From an uncultured Solobacterium sp. (GTDB lineage Bacteria; Bacillota_I; Bacilli_A; Erysipelotrichales; Erysipelotrichaceae), in the NCBI GenBank assembly GCA_905194705.1, contig CAJJTI010000101.1, positions 1 to 6,878 of the forward strand: DNA of 6,878 nt. Reading direction: 5' to 3'. Shown one piece after another: positions 1 through 6,298 of this stretch. Under the pieces are notes generated by a model. The model saw only the letters and a list, made by a program, of their open reading frames with translations. It was not told the DNA's origin and searched no databases. Positions within the stretch are counted from its first letter, which is position 1. Each line of letters starts with the position of its first letter. The position numbers and the translations under genes were made by a program.

Positions 1-68
1 TAAAAAAGCTGGGTTTATATCCTATCGACCCAGATAAAGTGATTTTAAACCCAAGCTTATTCAAGTAA
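1..68 (+). CDS. C-terminal tail of an unidentified plus-strand gene (partial)
   Basis: The frame beginning at base 3 is open to a TAA at 66-68 and encodes 21 residues, starting KKLGLYPIDPDK and ending NPSLFK. The first two bases would finish a preceding codon. The other two plus-strand frames stop at once or after 11 codons. Its best support is an intrinsic plus-strand terminator that starts 41 bases after the stop and has no other gene to serve. The gene converges on the ftsK operon. The tail is too short to assign a family. The repeats downstream raise the possibility of a transposase and the end of an insertion sequence, but that is speculation. Confidence 0.42.
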   Translation, partial: KKLGLYPIDPDKVILNPSLFK

Positions 69-125
69 AAATACCACAAGCAACAGGCAGGTATTAATTC
101 CTATAAAACTGTTGCGTTTACTTGA
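61..125. repeat. Interrupted inverted repeat overlapping the plus-strand terminator
   Basis: TCAAGTAAA (61-69) is the exact reverse complement of TTTACTTGA (117-125), and GCAACAG (80-86) of CTGTTGC (109-115). The two arm segments are in matching order, so together they form one long imperfect hairpin. The left side carries about ten extra bases between segments and the right side one. This fold uses the left arm and loop of the 109-141 terminator, so the two structures exclude each other. It could be an insertion-sequence end, an antiterminator-like fold or chance in AT-rich DNA. Confidence 0.5.
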
Positions 126-149
126 GACGTAAATGCGCCAGTTTTTTTT
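109..149 (+). terminator. Rho-independent terminator of the plus-strand partial gene
   Basis: A 13-position stem (109-121 with 129-141) closes on a 7-base loop (TTGAGAC). It has one mismatch and two G-U pairs and is followed directly by eight T (142-149). It lies 41 bases after the TAA of the plus-strand partial gene, which it most likely terminates. Its left arm can also pair with an upstream sequence at 61-86, giving an alternative fold that would break the terminator stem. Confidence 0.8.
111..126 (+). repeat. Direct repeat copy 1, GTTGCRTTTACTTGAR
   Basis: GTTGCGTTTACTTGAG here matches the sequence at 270-285 at 14 of 16 positions, 159 bases away. This copy is the left arm and loop of the plus-strand terminator. 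A partial inverted copy is at 61-86. Confidence 0.55.
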
Positions 150-199
150 GTTATGCCTGAATATGTATTTTCAACTATAGATTAACATATATTTATCAC

Positions 200-243
200 A
201 AAAAAAGCTTATAAATCAGTTATTTATATTGAAATACAAGCTT
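200..243 (-). terminator. Weak terminator-like hairpin, minus strand
   Basis: On the minus strand AAGCTTGTA (243-235) pairs with TATAAGCTT (213-205) over nine positions including one G-U, with a few further pairs after an internal loop. The stem is followed by a run of T (to about 200). The stem is AT-rich and the apical part poor. It lies about 100 bases beyond the strong ftsK terminator and could act as a backup. The arms also read as a direct repeat of AAGCTTATA (205-213, 238-246), with a third partial copy at 53-60. Confidence 0.35.
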
Positions 244-269
244 ATATTTTGGCTGTTTATTTATTTTGT

Positions 270-300
270 GTTGCATTTACTTGAAATGTTGCGTTCAAGT
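270..300 (+). repeat. Direct repeat copy 2 with a nested inverted repeat
   Basis: GTTGCATTTACTTGAA (270-285) repeats the 111-126 motif. Within and after it, ACTTGAA (279-285) and TTCAAGT (294-300) form a perfect 7-base inverted repeat around an 8-base loop that contains another GTTGCG (288-293). No T-run follows on either strand, so it is not a terminator. Several variants of one motif within 240 bases suggest a mobile-element end or a small repeat family. Confidence 0.5.
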
Positions 301-342
301 TGAAAGTTAAGCATTCATATTTTTTTGTCGCTTTTTAATGAT

Positions 343-391
343 AAAAAAAGAATTCTTGAGCCTCAATTACCTGAGAATCATGAATTCTTTT
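343..391 (-). terminator. Rho-independent terminator of the miaB-RNase J-ftsK operon
   Basis: On the minus strand AAAAGAATTC (391-382) pairs with GAATTCTTTT (355-346). The stem continues inward with two single mismatches (TGA with TCA, TCTCAG with TTGAGG) to a GTAA tetraloop. Seven T follow (349-343). It begins three bases after the ftsK TAA and is the only strong terminator downstream of the three-gene operon. The arms contain EcoRI palindromes (350-355, 382-387). A T-run of four on the plus side could give weak bidirectional activity. Confidence 0.85.
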
Positions 392-394
392 AGA

Positions 395-2824
395 TTATTC
401 TTCAGTATTATCTGTTATATCGCTTCTTTTGATATATACATCTCTTGGTTTAGAACCTTGTGCCGGTCCAATAATCCCTTGTGATTCCAAAATATCTATC
501 ATTCTTGCGGCACGGTTATAGCCAATACCAAATCTTCTTTGTAATAGAGATGTGGATGCTTTTTGAACATCGATAACATAATCTTTTACTTCTTTATAAA
601 GAGGATCTTCTTCAGCACTTGCAATAGCTGTATCTTCATTACCTTCAATTCCTTCTAAACGAATAAATGAATCATCATACATAGGAATAGCTTCACTAGA
701 TACAAAGTCAGTAATTTTCTTGACTTCATCATCTGTTACATATACACCCTGTACACGTAGTGCATTAGATTCACCTATTGGTAGATACAACATATCACCA
801 TTACCAAGTAATCTTTCCGCACCAACATGATCCAAAATTGTACGAGAATCAATACCACTGGATACACTGAAGGCAATACGGCTAGGAATATTAGCTTTAA
901 TAATACCTGTAATAACATCAGTAGATGGTCGTTGTGTAGCTACAATCAAATGAATACCTGCAGCTCTAGCAAGTTGCGTAATTCTTTGAATGGAGCTTTC
1001 TACATCTTTTCCAGCCACAACCATTAAATCAGCAAGTTCATCAATAATAACTACGATATATGGTAGTGGTTTAGGTTTATTTTCACTTGTATCATTTGCA
1101 ACTTTTGCATTGTAATCGCCAATATTTTTTACCGCAGCTTTAGCAAACAAGTCATAACGGTCATCCATGATTTTAACAATAACCTTTAAAGCATTGTTTG
1201 CCTGCTGAGGGTCATTGATAACTGGACCTATTAAATGCGGAATCTTATGATAAGGTGTAAATTCTACTTTTTTAGGATCAATTAATAACATTTTTACTTC
1301 ATCTGGTTTTGTACGTAACAGTAATGAAGTAATAATGGAGTTCATACATACTGATTTACCAGAACCGGTAGCACCTGCAATGAGTAAATGAGGCATCTTG
1401 TCTAAACGGCAAGTAACACAATTACCAAGCAAATCTTTTCCTAAAAAGATAAGTAACGGTTTAGACTTATCACCTGGGTCAATCTTTGATACTAATTCCT
1501 TCATTTTGACTGGTGTTGTCTTGATATTTGGAATTTCAATACCAACAGCGTTATGACCAGGAATTGGTGCTTCTATTCTTACATCTTTTACAGCTAATGA
1601 CATTTTTATATCATCCGCAAGATTTAATATTTTAGATACTTTTACCCCAACTTCAGGTCGTATTTCAAATTTCGTTACTGCTGGTCCAATGTGGGTATCA
1701 ATTAATGTTGCTTTTATATCAAAATTACTTAATACCTGGATGAGTAGTTCACCTTTTTCTTTTGCTGCATTAACATTTACATCATCATTTGATCGTGCAG
1801 GAACTGGATCTAACAATGTTAGTTTTGGTAAATGATAAATTTTCTTTGGCATTTTTGGTGTTTCGGGCATTTCTACACCAGAATTAGAAGCAGATGTATT
1901 AGATACAGGTGTTTCTGTAATAGTATTTGGTACTTCTTCCTCTACTTCAGGTGCAATTGGATCTAATAAATCATCTATATTCATAAATACAGATTTAGAC
2001 TTTGGTTTTTCTTGAGGAATTTCTTCTTCATTTAAATCTGTATCAACACGAATATCTAAAGGACTGACAGGAGTAGCTGGTTGAGCAATTTTTACTTCTG
2101 GCTCTTTTTCATCATCGTCTTTCAAATCAATTGTTAATTGTTTTGGTTCAACTGGTTTATTTTCAATTAATGGAGTAGTTGTAACTGGTTCTTCTTCGTC
2201 CTCATCTTCCACAAATTCTTCATCATCTTCATATGAATCCTTTGTCGAAAGATAATCTTTCATTGAGCGATATGCCTGTTTGTATACTTCCAAATTAACT
2301 AATAATAAAGCAGACACAATAAATAAAACAACAATGACAACAATTGTGCCTGGTCGATCTACTAGTAATGTCGTAATTGAGAGTAATAAAGCACCTAGTA
2401 ATCCTCCACCTACGTTTTGAACTGGATCACTTGAAAAATATGCTTTATAGTCACCTACATATTGTTCTAATATTGGAAAACCTAATAATTCTGAATCCGT
2501 ATCTAAATATGCACAAACAAGTAAAATACCTAATACAAATAAAATTAAAGCAACAGGATTTTTCTTGTTTGTATATCCAGAACGCTTATTTATAATGCCT
2601 ACAATAATCTGAGCAATAATCAAAAGCATGATGACATAATATAAATTACCAAATAAGAATCTTTGCAGATTATTTAAAAATATACCTACAACACCCATTT
2701 GACTATATGCAATCACCGTAACAGCACAAAGGATTACTATCGTAATCCATTGTTTTAGTTCACTTTTTTGTTGTTGCTGTTTTTTGGTCATTCTTCTATT
2801 TGTAGTTTTCTTTTTATTTGCCAC
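395..2824 (-). CDS. ftsK: FtsK/SpoIIIE family DNA translocase
   Basis: This 809-residue membrane-anchored ATPase pumps double-stranded DNA through the closing division septum and clears the chromosome termini; in sporulating relatives SpoIIIE fills the forespore. The N-terminal 180 residues hold four or five hydrophobic segments (about 26-50, 61-79, 91-107, 139-155, 160-178). An acidic, proline-rich linker follows (about 195-330, with a D/E cluster at 198-212). The motor begins around 330: Walker A GATGSGKS is at 484-491 and Walker B VVIIDE at 591-596, followed by the conserved QLARAAGIHLIVATQRPS stretch (617-634). A C-terminal winged-helix gamma domain (about 740-800) matches the part that reads polar DNA motifs. 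Length is normal for SpoIIIE/FtsK of Firmicutes. The start is GTG, chosen because AGAGAGG sits seven bases upstream and the next ATG (codon 12) has no good site. It is the last gene of the operon, 18 bases after the RNase J gene. Whether it serves sporulation cannot be told from the window. Confidence 0.97.
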   Translation of the reverse strand: MANKKKTTNRRMTKKQQQQKSELKQWITIVILCAVTVIAYSQMGVVGIFLNNLQRFLFGNLYYVIMLLIIAQIIVGIINKRSGYTNKKNPVALILFVLGILLVCAYLDTDSELLGFPILEQYVGDYKAYFSSDPVQNVGGGLLGALLLSITTLLVDRPGTIVVIVVLFIVSALLLVNLEVYKQAYRSMKDYLSTKDSYEDDEEFVEDEDEEEPVTTTPLIENKPVEPKQLTIDLKDDDEKEPEVKIAQPATPVSPLDIRVDTDLNEEEIPQEKPKSKSVFMNIDDLLDPIAPEVEEEVPNTITETPVSNTSASNSGVEMPETPKMPKKIYHLPKLTLLDPVPARSNDDVNVNAAKEKGELLIQVLSNFDIKATLIDTHIGPAVTKFEIRPEVGVKVSKILNLADDIKMSLAVKDVRIEAPIPGHNAVGIEIPNIKTTPVKMKELVSKIDPGDKSKPLLIFLGKDLLGNCVTCRLDKMPHLLIAGATGSGKSVCMNSIITSLLLRTKPDEVKMLLIDPKKVEFTPYHKIPHLIGPVINDPQQANNALKVIVKIMDDRYDLFAKAAVKNIGDYNAKVANDTSENKPKPLPYIVVIIDELADLMVVAGKDVESSIQRITQLARAAGIHLIVATQRPSTDVITGIIKANIPSRIAFSVSSGIDSRTILDHVGAERLLGNGDMLYLPIGESNALRVQGVYVTDDEVKKITDFVSSEAIPMYDDSFIRLEGIEGNEDTAIASAEEDPLYKEVKDYVIDVQKASTSLLQRRFGIGYNRAARMIDILESQGIIGPAQGSKPRDVYIKRSDITDNTEE

Positions 2825-2831
2825 TAAATAA

Positions 2832-2838
2832 CCTCTCT
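2832..2838 (-). promoter_or_regulatory. Ribosome binding site that fixes the GTG start of ftsK
   Basis: AGAGAGG on the minus strand is followed by a seven-base spacer and GTG (2824-2822). It lies wholly inside the 18-base gap after the RNase J stop codon and supports GTG over the internal ATG at codon 12. Confidence 0.75.
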
Positions 2839-2842
2839 GGAT

Positions 2843-4507
2843 TTAGTCAACCGTATTTATTTCTACAATTGCAGGTAAAATCATAGGTTTTTTACCTGTT
2901 TCTTTCATGACATAACGGCTGATCTTATCTCTTGCTTCCGCTCTGCAGTTCATATTGTCATAAGTACCTGCTTCAGCAGAGGTATTAATGACATTTTCCA
3001 TAATCTTACCGATTTCTTTGATAATATAATCAGCATCTTTTAAATAGATAACACCACGGCTTTGTACGTCTGGTCCACCAATAATTTGTTTTGTAACGTG
3101 ATTTACAACCACACCAACAATAATTGCACCATCTGTACTTAATACTTCTCTATCTTTTAATACCATTCCACCAGCATCAAGATTTTCATTACCATTAACG
3201 AAAACATCATCTACATCAATAGAATCAAACTTTCTTGCTACTGTACCATCTTCAATAGTCGCAATCTGACCATTATCTAATACGATAATATTATTTGCTG
3301 GATAACCCATATCTAAAGCAATATTAGCGTTACTGATTAATTGTCTATATTCACCTTTTACAGGAATGTAATATTGTGGATTAAGAAGGAACAGCATCAT
3401 TTTTAAGTCTTCAATAGATGCATGCATACTGAAAGCACGTTTTGCATCTACCGCAAAGACATTTGGTGTTTCCTTATATAAGTCATCTTCCATTGAACTT
3501 TCTTCTCTTTCAGTACCCGGTACTGCTGGAGAAGCAATAATAACTGTATCACTTGGTCTTAACTGGATAACATTATCTTCATGTGTTGCAATATTATGCA
3601 TCTTCTTGAAGATTGTTTTTCCATTACCAGCAACTAGTATCAAAGTATTATCTAAGTTATTATCAAAATTCTGTGGAGCTATATCAAGTCCAGCAGGAAT
3701 ACGATAATAACCAAGATTTGCCATATCTTGCATTAGACTGCGTAATTCGTCATCATAAATCATAATTTTACGGTTAAATCTATTTGCAAGCTCAACAAGT
3801 TCAATTACACGATATAAGTTTTGGCTGTATGTTGTAACAATAATTCTTCCTTTTGCATCTTCAAAATAAGGTTCAAGAATTTTTGTAATGCGATGTTGAG
3901 GAGCACTGTGTCCTTCTCTAGTTGCTCCAACAGATTCTGATAAAAGTGCAAGTACGCCACGTCTACCAATTTCCATGATATCTGTCATATCAAACTTGAA
4001 CGCATCTGTTTTAGTATCATAATCAACGATAAATTCACTTGTATATACAACATAACCATCTTCTGTACGAATCGCTACACCAAAGCCATCCGCAATAGAT
4101 TGTGTTGTACCAAATGTTCTAATTTCTGTTTGCCCAATCTTAAATTGGCCATTACGACGTACACGGTGAATTTCGTAATCTTTCAAACCTTCTTTTTTTG
4201 CACGACGTTCAAACAGCTTAGCTGTTAATGGTGCCATATATACAGGAACCTTTACTTCTTTTAGCAAGTTAGCTAAAGCTCCAATTACATCATCATGTCC
4301 ATGAGTAATAAATACGCCTTTAACTCTGTCTGCATTTTCTTTTAGGTATTCAAAATCTGGAATGATCATTTCAATACCTAATTGATCAGCACCAGGATAT
4401 TTCATACCACACTCTATTGCAAAAATATCATTGCCGTTTTCGACAATATACATATTTTTCCCATCTTCATCTAATCCACCAAGGGCAAATATTCTAATTT
4501 TACTCAT
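2843..4507 (-). CDS. rnjB: RNase J2-like metallo-beta-lactamase family protein with degenerate active site
   Basis: This 554-residue protein is full length for the RNase J family, whose active members are zinc-dependent endo/5'-exoribonucleases in mRNA decay and rRNA maturation. An N-terminal beta-lactamase fold opens with IRIFALGGLDEDGKNMY (4-20). A beta-CASP region follows, and RPSDTVIIASPAVPG (317-331) and EDLKMMLFLLNP (366-377) are recognisable. The RNase J C-terminal domain covers about 445-554. Key ligands are altered. HxHxDH reads HGHDDV (69-74; V74 for His). The NHSIPDS motif reads TQSIADG (135-141; Q136 for His). TGDF reads TSEF (156-159; E158 for Asp), and PIHGEYR reads PVKGEYR (382-388; K384 for His). 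HxSGH is eroded to AFSMH. Such losses are typical of RNase J2, which assists a catalytic J1. Proximity to ftsK recalls rnjB-spoIIIE of Bacillus subtilis. AAGGAG lies seven bases before the ATG. The family is certain; the J2 assignment is inferred. Confidence 0.88.
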   Translation of the reverse strand: MSKIRIFALGGLDEDGKNMYIVENGNDIFAIECGMKYPGADQLGIEMIIPDFEYLKENADRVKGVFITHGHDDVIGALANLLKEVKVPVYMAPLTAKLFERRAKKEGLKDYEIHRVRRNGQFKIGQTEIRTFGTTQSIADGFGVAIRTEDGYVVYTSEFIVDYDTKTDAFKFDMTDIMEIGRRGVLALLSESVGATREGHSAPQHRITKILEPYFEDAKGRIIVTTYSQNLYRVIELVELANRFNRKIMIYDDELRSLMQDMANLGYYRIPAGLDIAPQNFDNNLDNTLILVAGNGKTIFKKMHNIATHEDNVIQLRPSDTVIIASPAVPGTEREESSMEDDLYKETPNVFAVDAKRAFSMHASIEDLKMMLFLLNPQYYIPVKGEYRQLISNANIALDMGYPANNIIVLDNGQIATIEDGTVARKFDSIDVDDVFVNGNENLDAGGMVLKDREVLSTDGAIIVGVVVNHVTKQIIGGPDVQSRGVIYLKDADYIIKEIGKIMENVINTSAEAGTYDNMNCRAEARDKISRYVMKETGKKPMILPAIVEINTVD

Positions 4508-4513
4508 TTTAAG

Positions 4514-4519
4514 CTCCTT
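4514..4519 (-). promoter_or_regulatory. Ribosome binding site of the RNase J2-like gene
   Basis: AAGGAG on the minus strand lies in the 42-base gap between miaB and this gene, seven bases before the ATG at 4507. The gap holds no convincing promoter or terminator, which supports co-transcription with miaB. Confidence 0.75.
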
Positions 4520-4549
4520 TTCTTTTTGTCTTTAAAGCTTCACAAAATA

Positions 4550-5956
4550 TTATTCTTTAACTAGTTCGCCATCAAGACTGTAACTCTTCGCATTTATAAT
4601 TTTAACACGAACTATGTCCCCTGCCAAAACTCCTTTTCCTGTGAAATTAACAAGTTTGTTCTCTTCACTGTATCCTGTTAATACATCTTTGTTCTTTTTT
4701 GATGGACCTTCACAAAGAACCTTCAATACTTTACCAACATATTTCTGGTTATTCTCATTTGCATGCATGCCAATGTGTTCATTTAAAATATGTAATCTTT
4801 CTTTCTTTTTTTGTTGTGAAATATTATCTTCCATTTTTGCAGCAGGTGTTCCTTCTCTAGGACTGAATACAAATGAATAAGCTAAATCGTATTTACAATA
4901 GTCTACTAAGTCTAATGTTTGTTTGAACTGTTCATCTGTTTCACCAGGGAAGCCAACAATTAAGTCCGTTGTAAAAGTAATTTCAGGAATACGTTTTTTC
5001 ATATCATCAAATAAAGCTTTATAACTTTCAACCGTATATCCACGATTCATTTTCTTTAATATTTCGTTAGACCCACTTTGTACTGGCAAATGAAGTGATT
5101 TCATAATATTAGGATATTTTTTCATCGCTTCAATTGTTGTTACACTGTAATCTCTTGGATGAGATGTATAAAAACGAATTCTTTCAATACCTGTTTCAGC
5201 ACAAGCAGAAAGTAAATCTGTAAAACCATCTTTTTCACCCAGGTCTTTACCATAGGCATTAACGTTTTGACCTAGAAGAATGACTTCTTTACCGCCAGCA
5301 TTCTTAAAGTCGATAACTTCTTGAATAATATCTTCTTTATATCTGCTTCTTTCTCTACCTCTTGTATAAGGCACAATACAATATGTACAGAATTTATTAC
5401 AGCCATACATAATATTGATAAATGCTTTATAAGAATTACTTCTTTCTACTGGTAATCCTTCAATAACATTACCTGGAATTGCTTCTACTTCAATTACACG
5501 CTCTTGGCTGTTAATTACTTGTTCTAAAAGATATGGTAATCTAGCAATATTATGTGTACCAAACACTAAATCAACTTGTGGATATTTTGCTTTAATTTCC
5601 TGTATTACACTTTCTTCCTGTGCCATACAGCCACATACCGCAATAATCTTGTCAGAATTTAATGACTGATGTTTAATATGACCAATTTCGCCAAATACAT
5701 GATCTTCAGCAGCTTTTCTAATTGCGCAAGTATTGAAGAAAATAACATCCGCACTCATTTCATCTTCAGCTTGTTTAAAACCCATATTTAGCATAAAACC
5801 AGTAATAGTTTCGCCATCACGTACATTTGCTTGACAACCATATGTTCTCACAAAAAATGTACGACCTTCTCCTAAACGATTAAAATGTTCATCCAAAGTA
5901 TAGTTTTCTCTTATAATCGGGCCAGTTAAGCCATTATTCTTTTTAATATTTTCCAT
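4550..5956 (-). CDS. miaB: tRNA (N6-isopentenyl adenosine(37)-C2)-methylthiotransferase MiaB
   Basis: This 468-residue radical SAM enzyme adds a 2-methylthio group to i6A37 next to the anticodon in tRNAs reading UNN codons, giving ms2i6A. It carries an N-terminal MTTase (UPF0004) domain, a radical SAM core and a C-terminal TRAM domain (about 402-466). The auxiliary [4Fe-4S] cluster ligands are C41 (TYGCQ), C77 (FNTCAIR) and C110 (CGCMAQ). The SAM cluster motif CxxxCxxC is C186, C190 and C193 in YGCNKFCTYC. Other hallmarks are PYTRGRERSR (196-205), LLGQNVNAYG (227-236), SLHLPVQSGS (287-296) and DLIVGFPGET (331-340). The usual CQMN reads CQAN here, a small variation. About 30 residues precede the MTTase core, as in other Firmicute MiaB proteins. 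The ATG has GAGGAGA upstream and a good -10 box just before it. It is the first gene of the operon. The related MtaB and RimO groups are less likely because of the CQxN and NTCAIR context. Confidence 0.96.
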   Translation of the reverse strand: MENIKKNNGLTGPIIRENYTLDEHFNRLGEGRTFFVRTYGCQANVRDGETITGFMLNMGFKQAEDEMSADVIFFNTCAIRKAAEDHVFGEIGHIKHQSLNSDKIIAVCGCMAQEESVIQEIKAKYPQVDLVFGTHNIARLPYLLEQVINSQERVIEVEAIPGNVIEGLPVERSNSYKAFINIMYGCNKFCTYCIVPYTRGRERSRYKEDIIQEVIDFKNAGGKEVILLGQNVNAYGKDLGEKDGFTDLLSACAETGIERIRFYTSHPRDYSVTTIEAMKKYPNIMKSLHLPVQSGSNEILKKMNRGYTVESYKALFDDMKKRIPEITFTTDLIVGFPGETDEQFKQTLDLVDYCKYDLAYSFVFSPREGTPAAKMEDNISQQKKKERLHILNEHIGMHANENNQKYVGKVLKVLCEGPSKKNKDVLTGYSEENKLVNFTGKGVLAGDIVRVKIINAKSYSLDGELVKE

Positions 5957-5961
5957 AAAAA

Positions 5962-5968
5962 TCTCCTC
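5962..5968 (-). promoter_or_regulatory. Ribosome binding site of miaB
   Basis: GAGGAGA on the minus strand precedes the miaB ATG (5956) by five bases. It lies about 13 bases downstream of the -10 box, so the leader is very short. Confidence 0.75.
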
Positions 5969-5980
5969 AAGACATCAAAT

Positions 5981-6007
5981 ATTATACAAAAACTATGAAG
6001 AAAACAA
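5981..6007 (-). promoter_or_regulatory. Promoter of the miaB operon (SigA-type)
   Basis: A perfect TATAAT lies at 5986-5981 on the minus strand, preceded by TG. The best -35 candidate is TTGTTT (6007-6002) at a short 15-base spacing, so the -35 is weak. The start of transcription should fall near 5974, leaving a leader of about 18 bases before the miaB ATG. It lies just downstream of the ferredoxin terminator, so miaB-RNase J-ftsK would form a separate unit. Confidence 0.6.
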
Positions 6008-6014
6008 CACATGC

Positions 6015-6051
6015 AAAAGAAAAAAACTCTACAACTTGATGTCATAGAGTT
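6015..6051 (-). terminator. Rho-independent terminator of the ferredoxin gene
   Basis: On the minus strand AACTCTA (6051-6045) pairs with TAGAGTT (6031-6025). The stem extends by four more pairs (two G-U) to a five-base ATCAA loop, 11 pairs in all. It is followed by TTTTT, C and TTTT (6024-6015). It begins 18 bases after the ferredoxin TAA and separates that gene from the miaB promoter. Confidence 0.85.
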
Positions 6052-6069
6052 CTTTCGTTTTGTTAAAAC

Positions 6070-6246
6070 TTATTTTTCACTAATTGCAGATACTGGGCAA
6101 GTACCGATGCATGAATGGCAATCAATACATGTTGCTTCGTCGCATTGTGATTTTCCTTCACCATCTAGAGATAGAGCTGTAACTGGGCAAACACCTACAC
6201 AAGCTCCACATCCGATGCAGACATCTTTATCAACTGTAACTGGCAT
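6070..6246 (-). CDS. 2[4Fe-4S] bacterial-type ferredoxin
   Basis: This 58-residue soluble electron carrier is of the clostridial 8-cysteine type. Two CxxCxxCxxxCP motifs bind the clusters: C10, C13, C16, C20 with P21, and C40, C43, C46, C50 with P51. A further cysteine, C35, lies between them. Length is about that of clostridial ferredoxins. Low-potential ferredoxins of this kind serve pyruvate:ferredoxin oxidoreductase, hydrogenases and other redox enzymes in anaerobes; the partner is not shown here. The start chosen is the ATG at 6246, giving MPVTVDKDVC, because AGGAGGAGA lies just upstream. An in-frame ATG at 6291 would add 15 residues (MSESCYNCCSRRRLN), but that stretch contains the -10 box and ribosome binding site, so it is not translated from the local promoter. 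The gene has its own promoter and terminator and looks monocistronic, though read-through from the flavoprotein gene is possible because I see no terminator between them. Confidence 0.95.
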   Translation of the reverse strand: MPVTVDKDVCIGCGACVGVCPVTALSLDGEGKSQCDEATCIDCHSCIGTCPVSAISEK

Positions 6247-6252
6247 GTTTAG

Positions 6253-6261
6253 TCTCCTCCT
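6253..6261 (-). promoter_or_regulatory. Ribosome binding site that fixes the ferredoxin start
   Basis: AGGAGGAGA on the minus strand is near-perfect anti-16S sequence, with the AGGAGG core nine bases before the ATG at 6246. It rules against the upstream in-frame ATG at 6291. Confidence 0.85.
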
Positions 6262-6270
6262 ACTACAGCA

Positions 6271-6298
6271 ATTATAGCATGATTCACTCATTCTTCAA
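6271..6298 (-). promoter_or_regulatory. Promoter of the ferredoxin gene (SigA-type, extended -10)
   Basis: On the minus strand TTGAAG (6298-6293) and TATAAT (6276-6271) are separated by 16 bases, and TGC just before the -10 makes it an extended -10 element. Transcription would start near 6264, leaving a leader of under 20 bases dominated by the ribosome binding site. One arm of the inverted repeat at 6290-6328 covers the -35 box. Confidence 0.75.

Larger units (their letters stand above)
150..342. other. Gene-free AT-rich part of the convergent intergenic region
   Basis: No start codon with a ribosome binding site and no convincing reading frame is seen here on either strand. The only structure is the weak hairpin at 200-243 and the repeat cluster at 270-300. 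As the gap between two converging transcription units, it needs no promoter, and I see no good -35/-10 pair in it. Confidence 0.6.

Noticed and set aside
53..300. CRISPR array
   Set aside because: The repeats are short, imperfect, of mixed orientation and irregularly spaced, with no regular spacer length and no cas genes in view.
69..342. Structured RNA, tRNA or riboswitch in the convergent gap
   Set aside because: No tRNA cloverleaf, T-loop or known riboswitch core is visible; the region follows the stop codons of both flanking genes and does not precede a gene.
827..1027. Plus-strand open frame of 66 codons
   Set aside because: It lies wholly inside the ftsK motor domain on the opposite strand, has no ribosome binding site and a low-complexity, Asn/Ser/Thr-rich translation with no family resemblance.
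2377..2595. Plus-strand open frame of 72 codons
   Set aside because: It is antisense to the ftsK membrane segments; its hydrophobic His/Leu-rich composition is that of a shadow of hydrophobic codons.
4508..4549. Separate promoter or terminator between miaB and the RNase J gene
   Set aside because: The 42-base gap holds only a ribosome binding site and short AT-rich palindromes such as CTTTAAAG; no hairpin with a T-run and no -35/-10 pair was found.
4614..4880. Plus-strand open frame of 88 codons
   Set aside because: It is antisense to the TRAM end of miaB and has no initiation signals.
6011..6277. Plus-strand open frame of 88 codons over the ferredoxin gene
   Set aside because: It starts inside the ferredoxin terminator and is antisense to a clear 8-cysteine ferredoxin; no ribosome binding site is seen.
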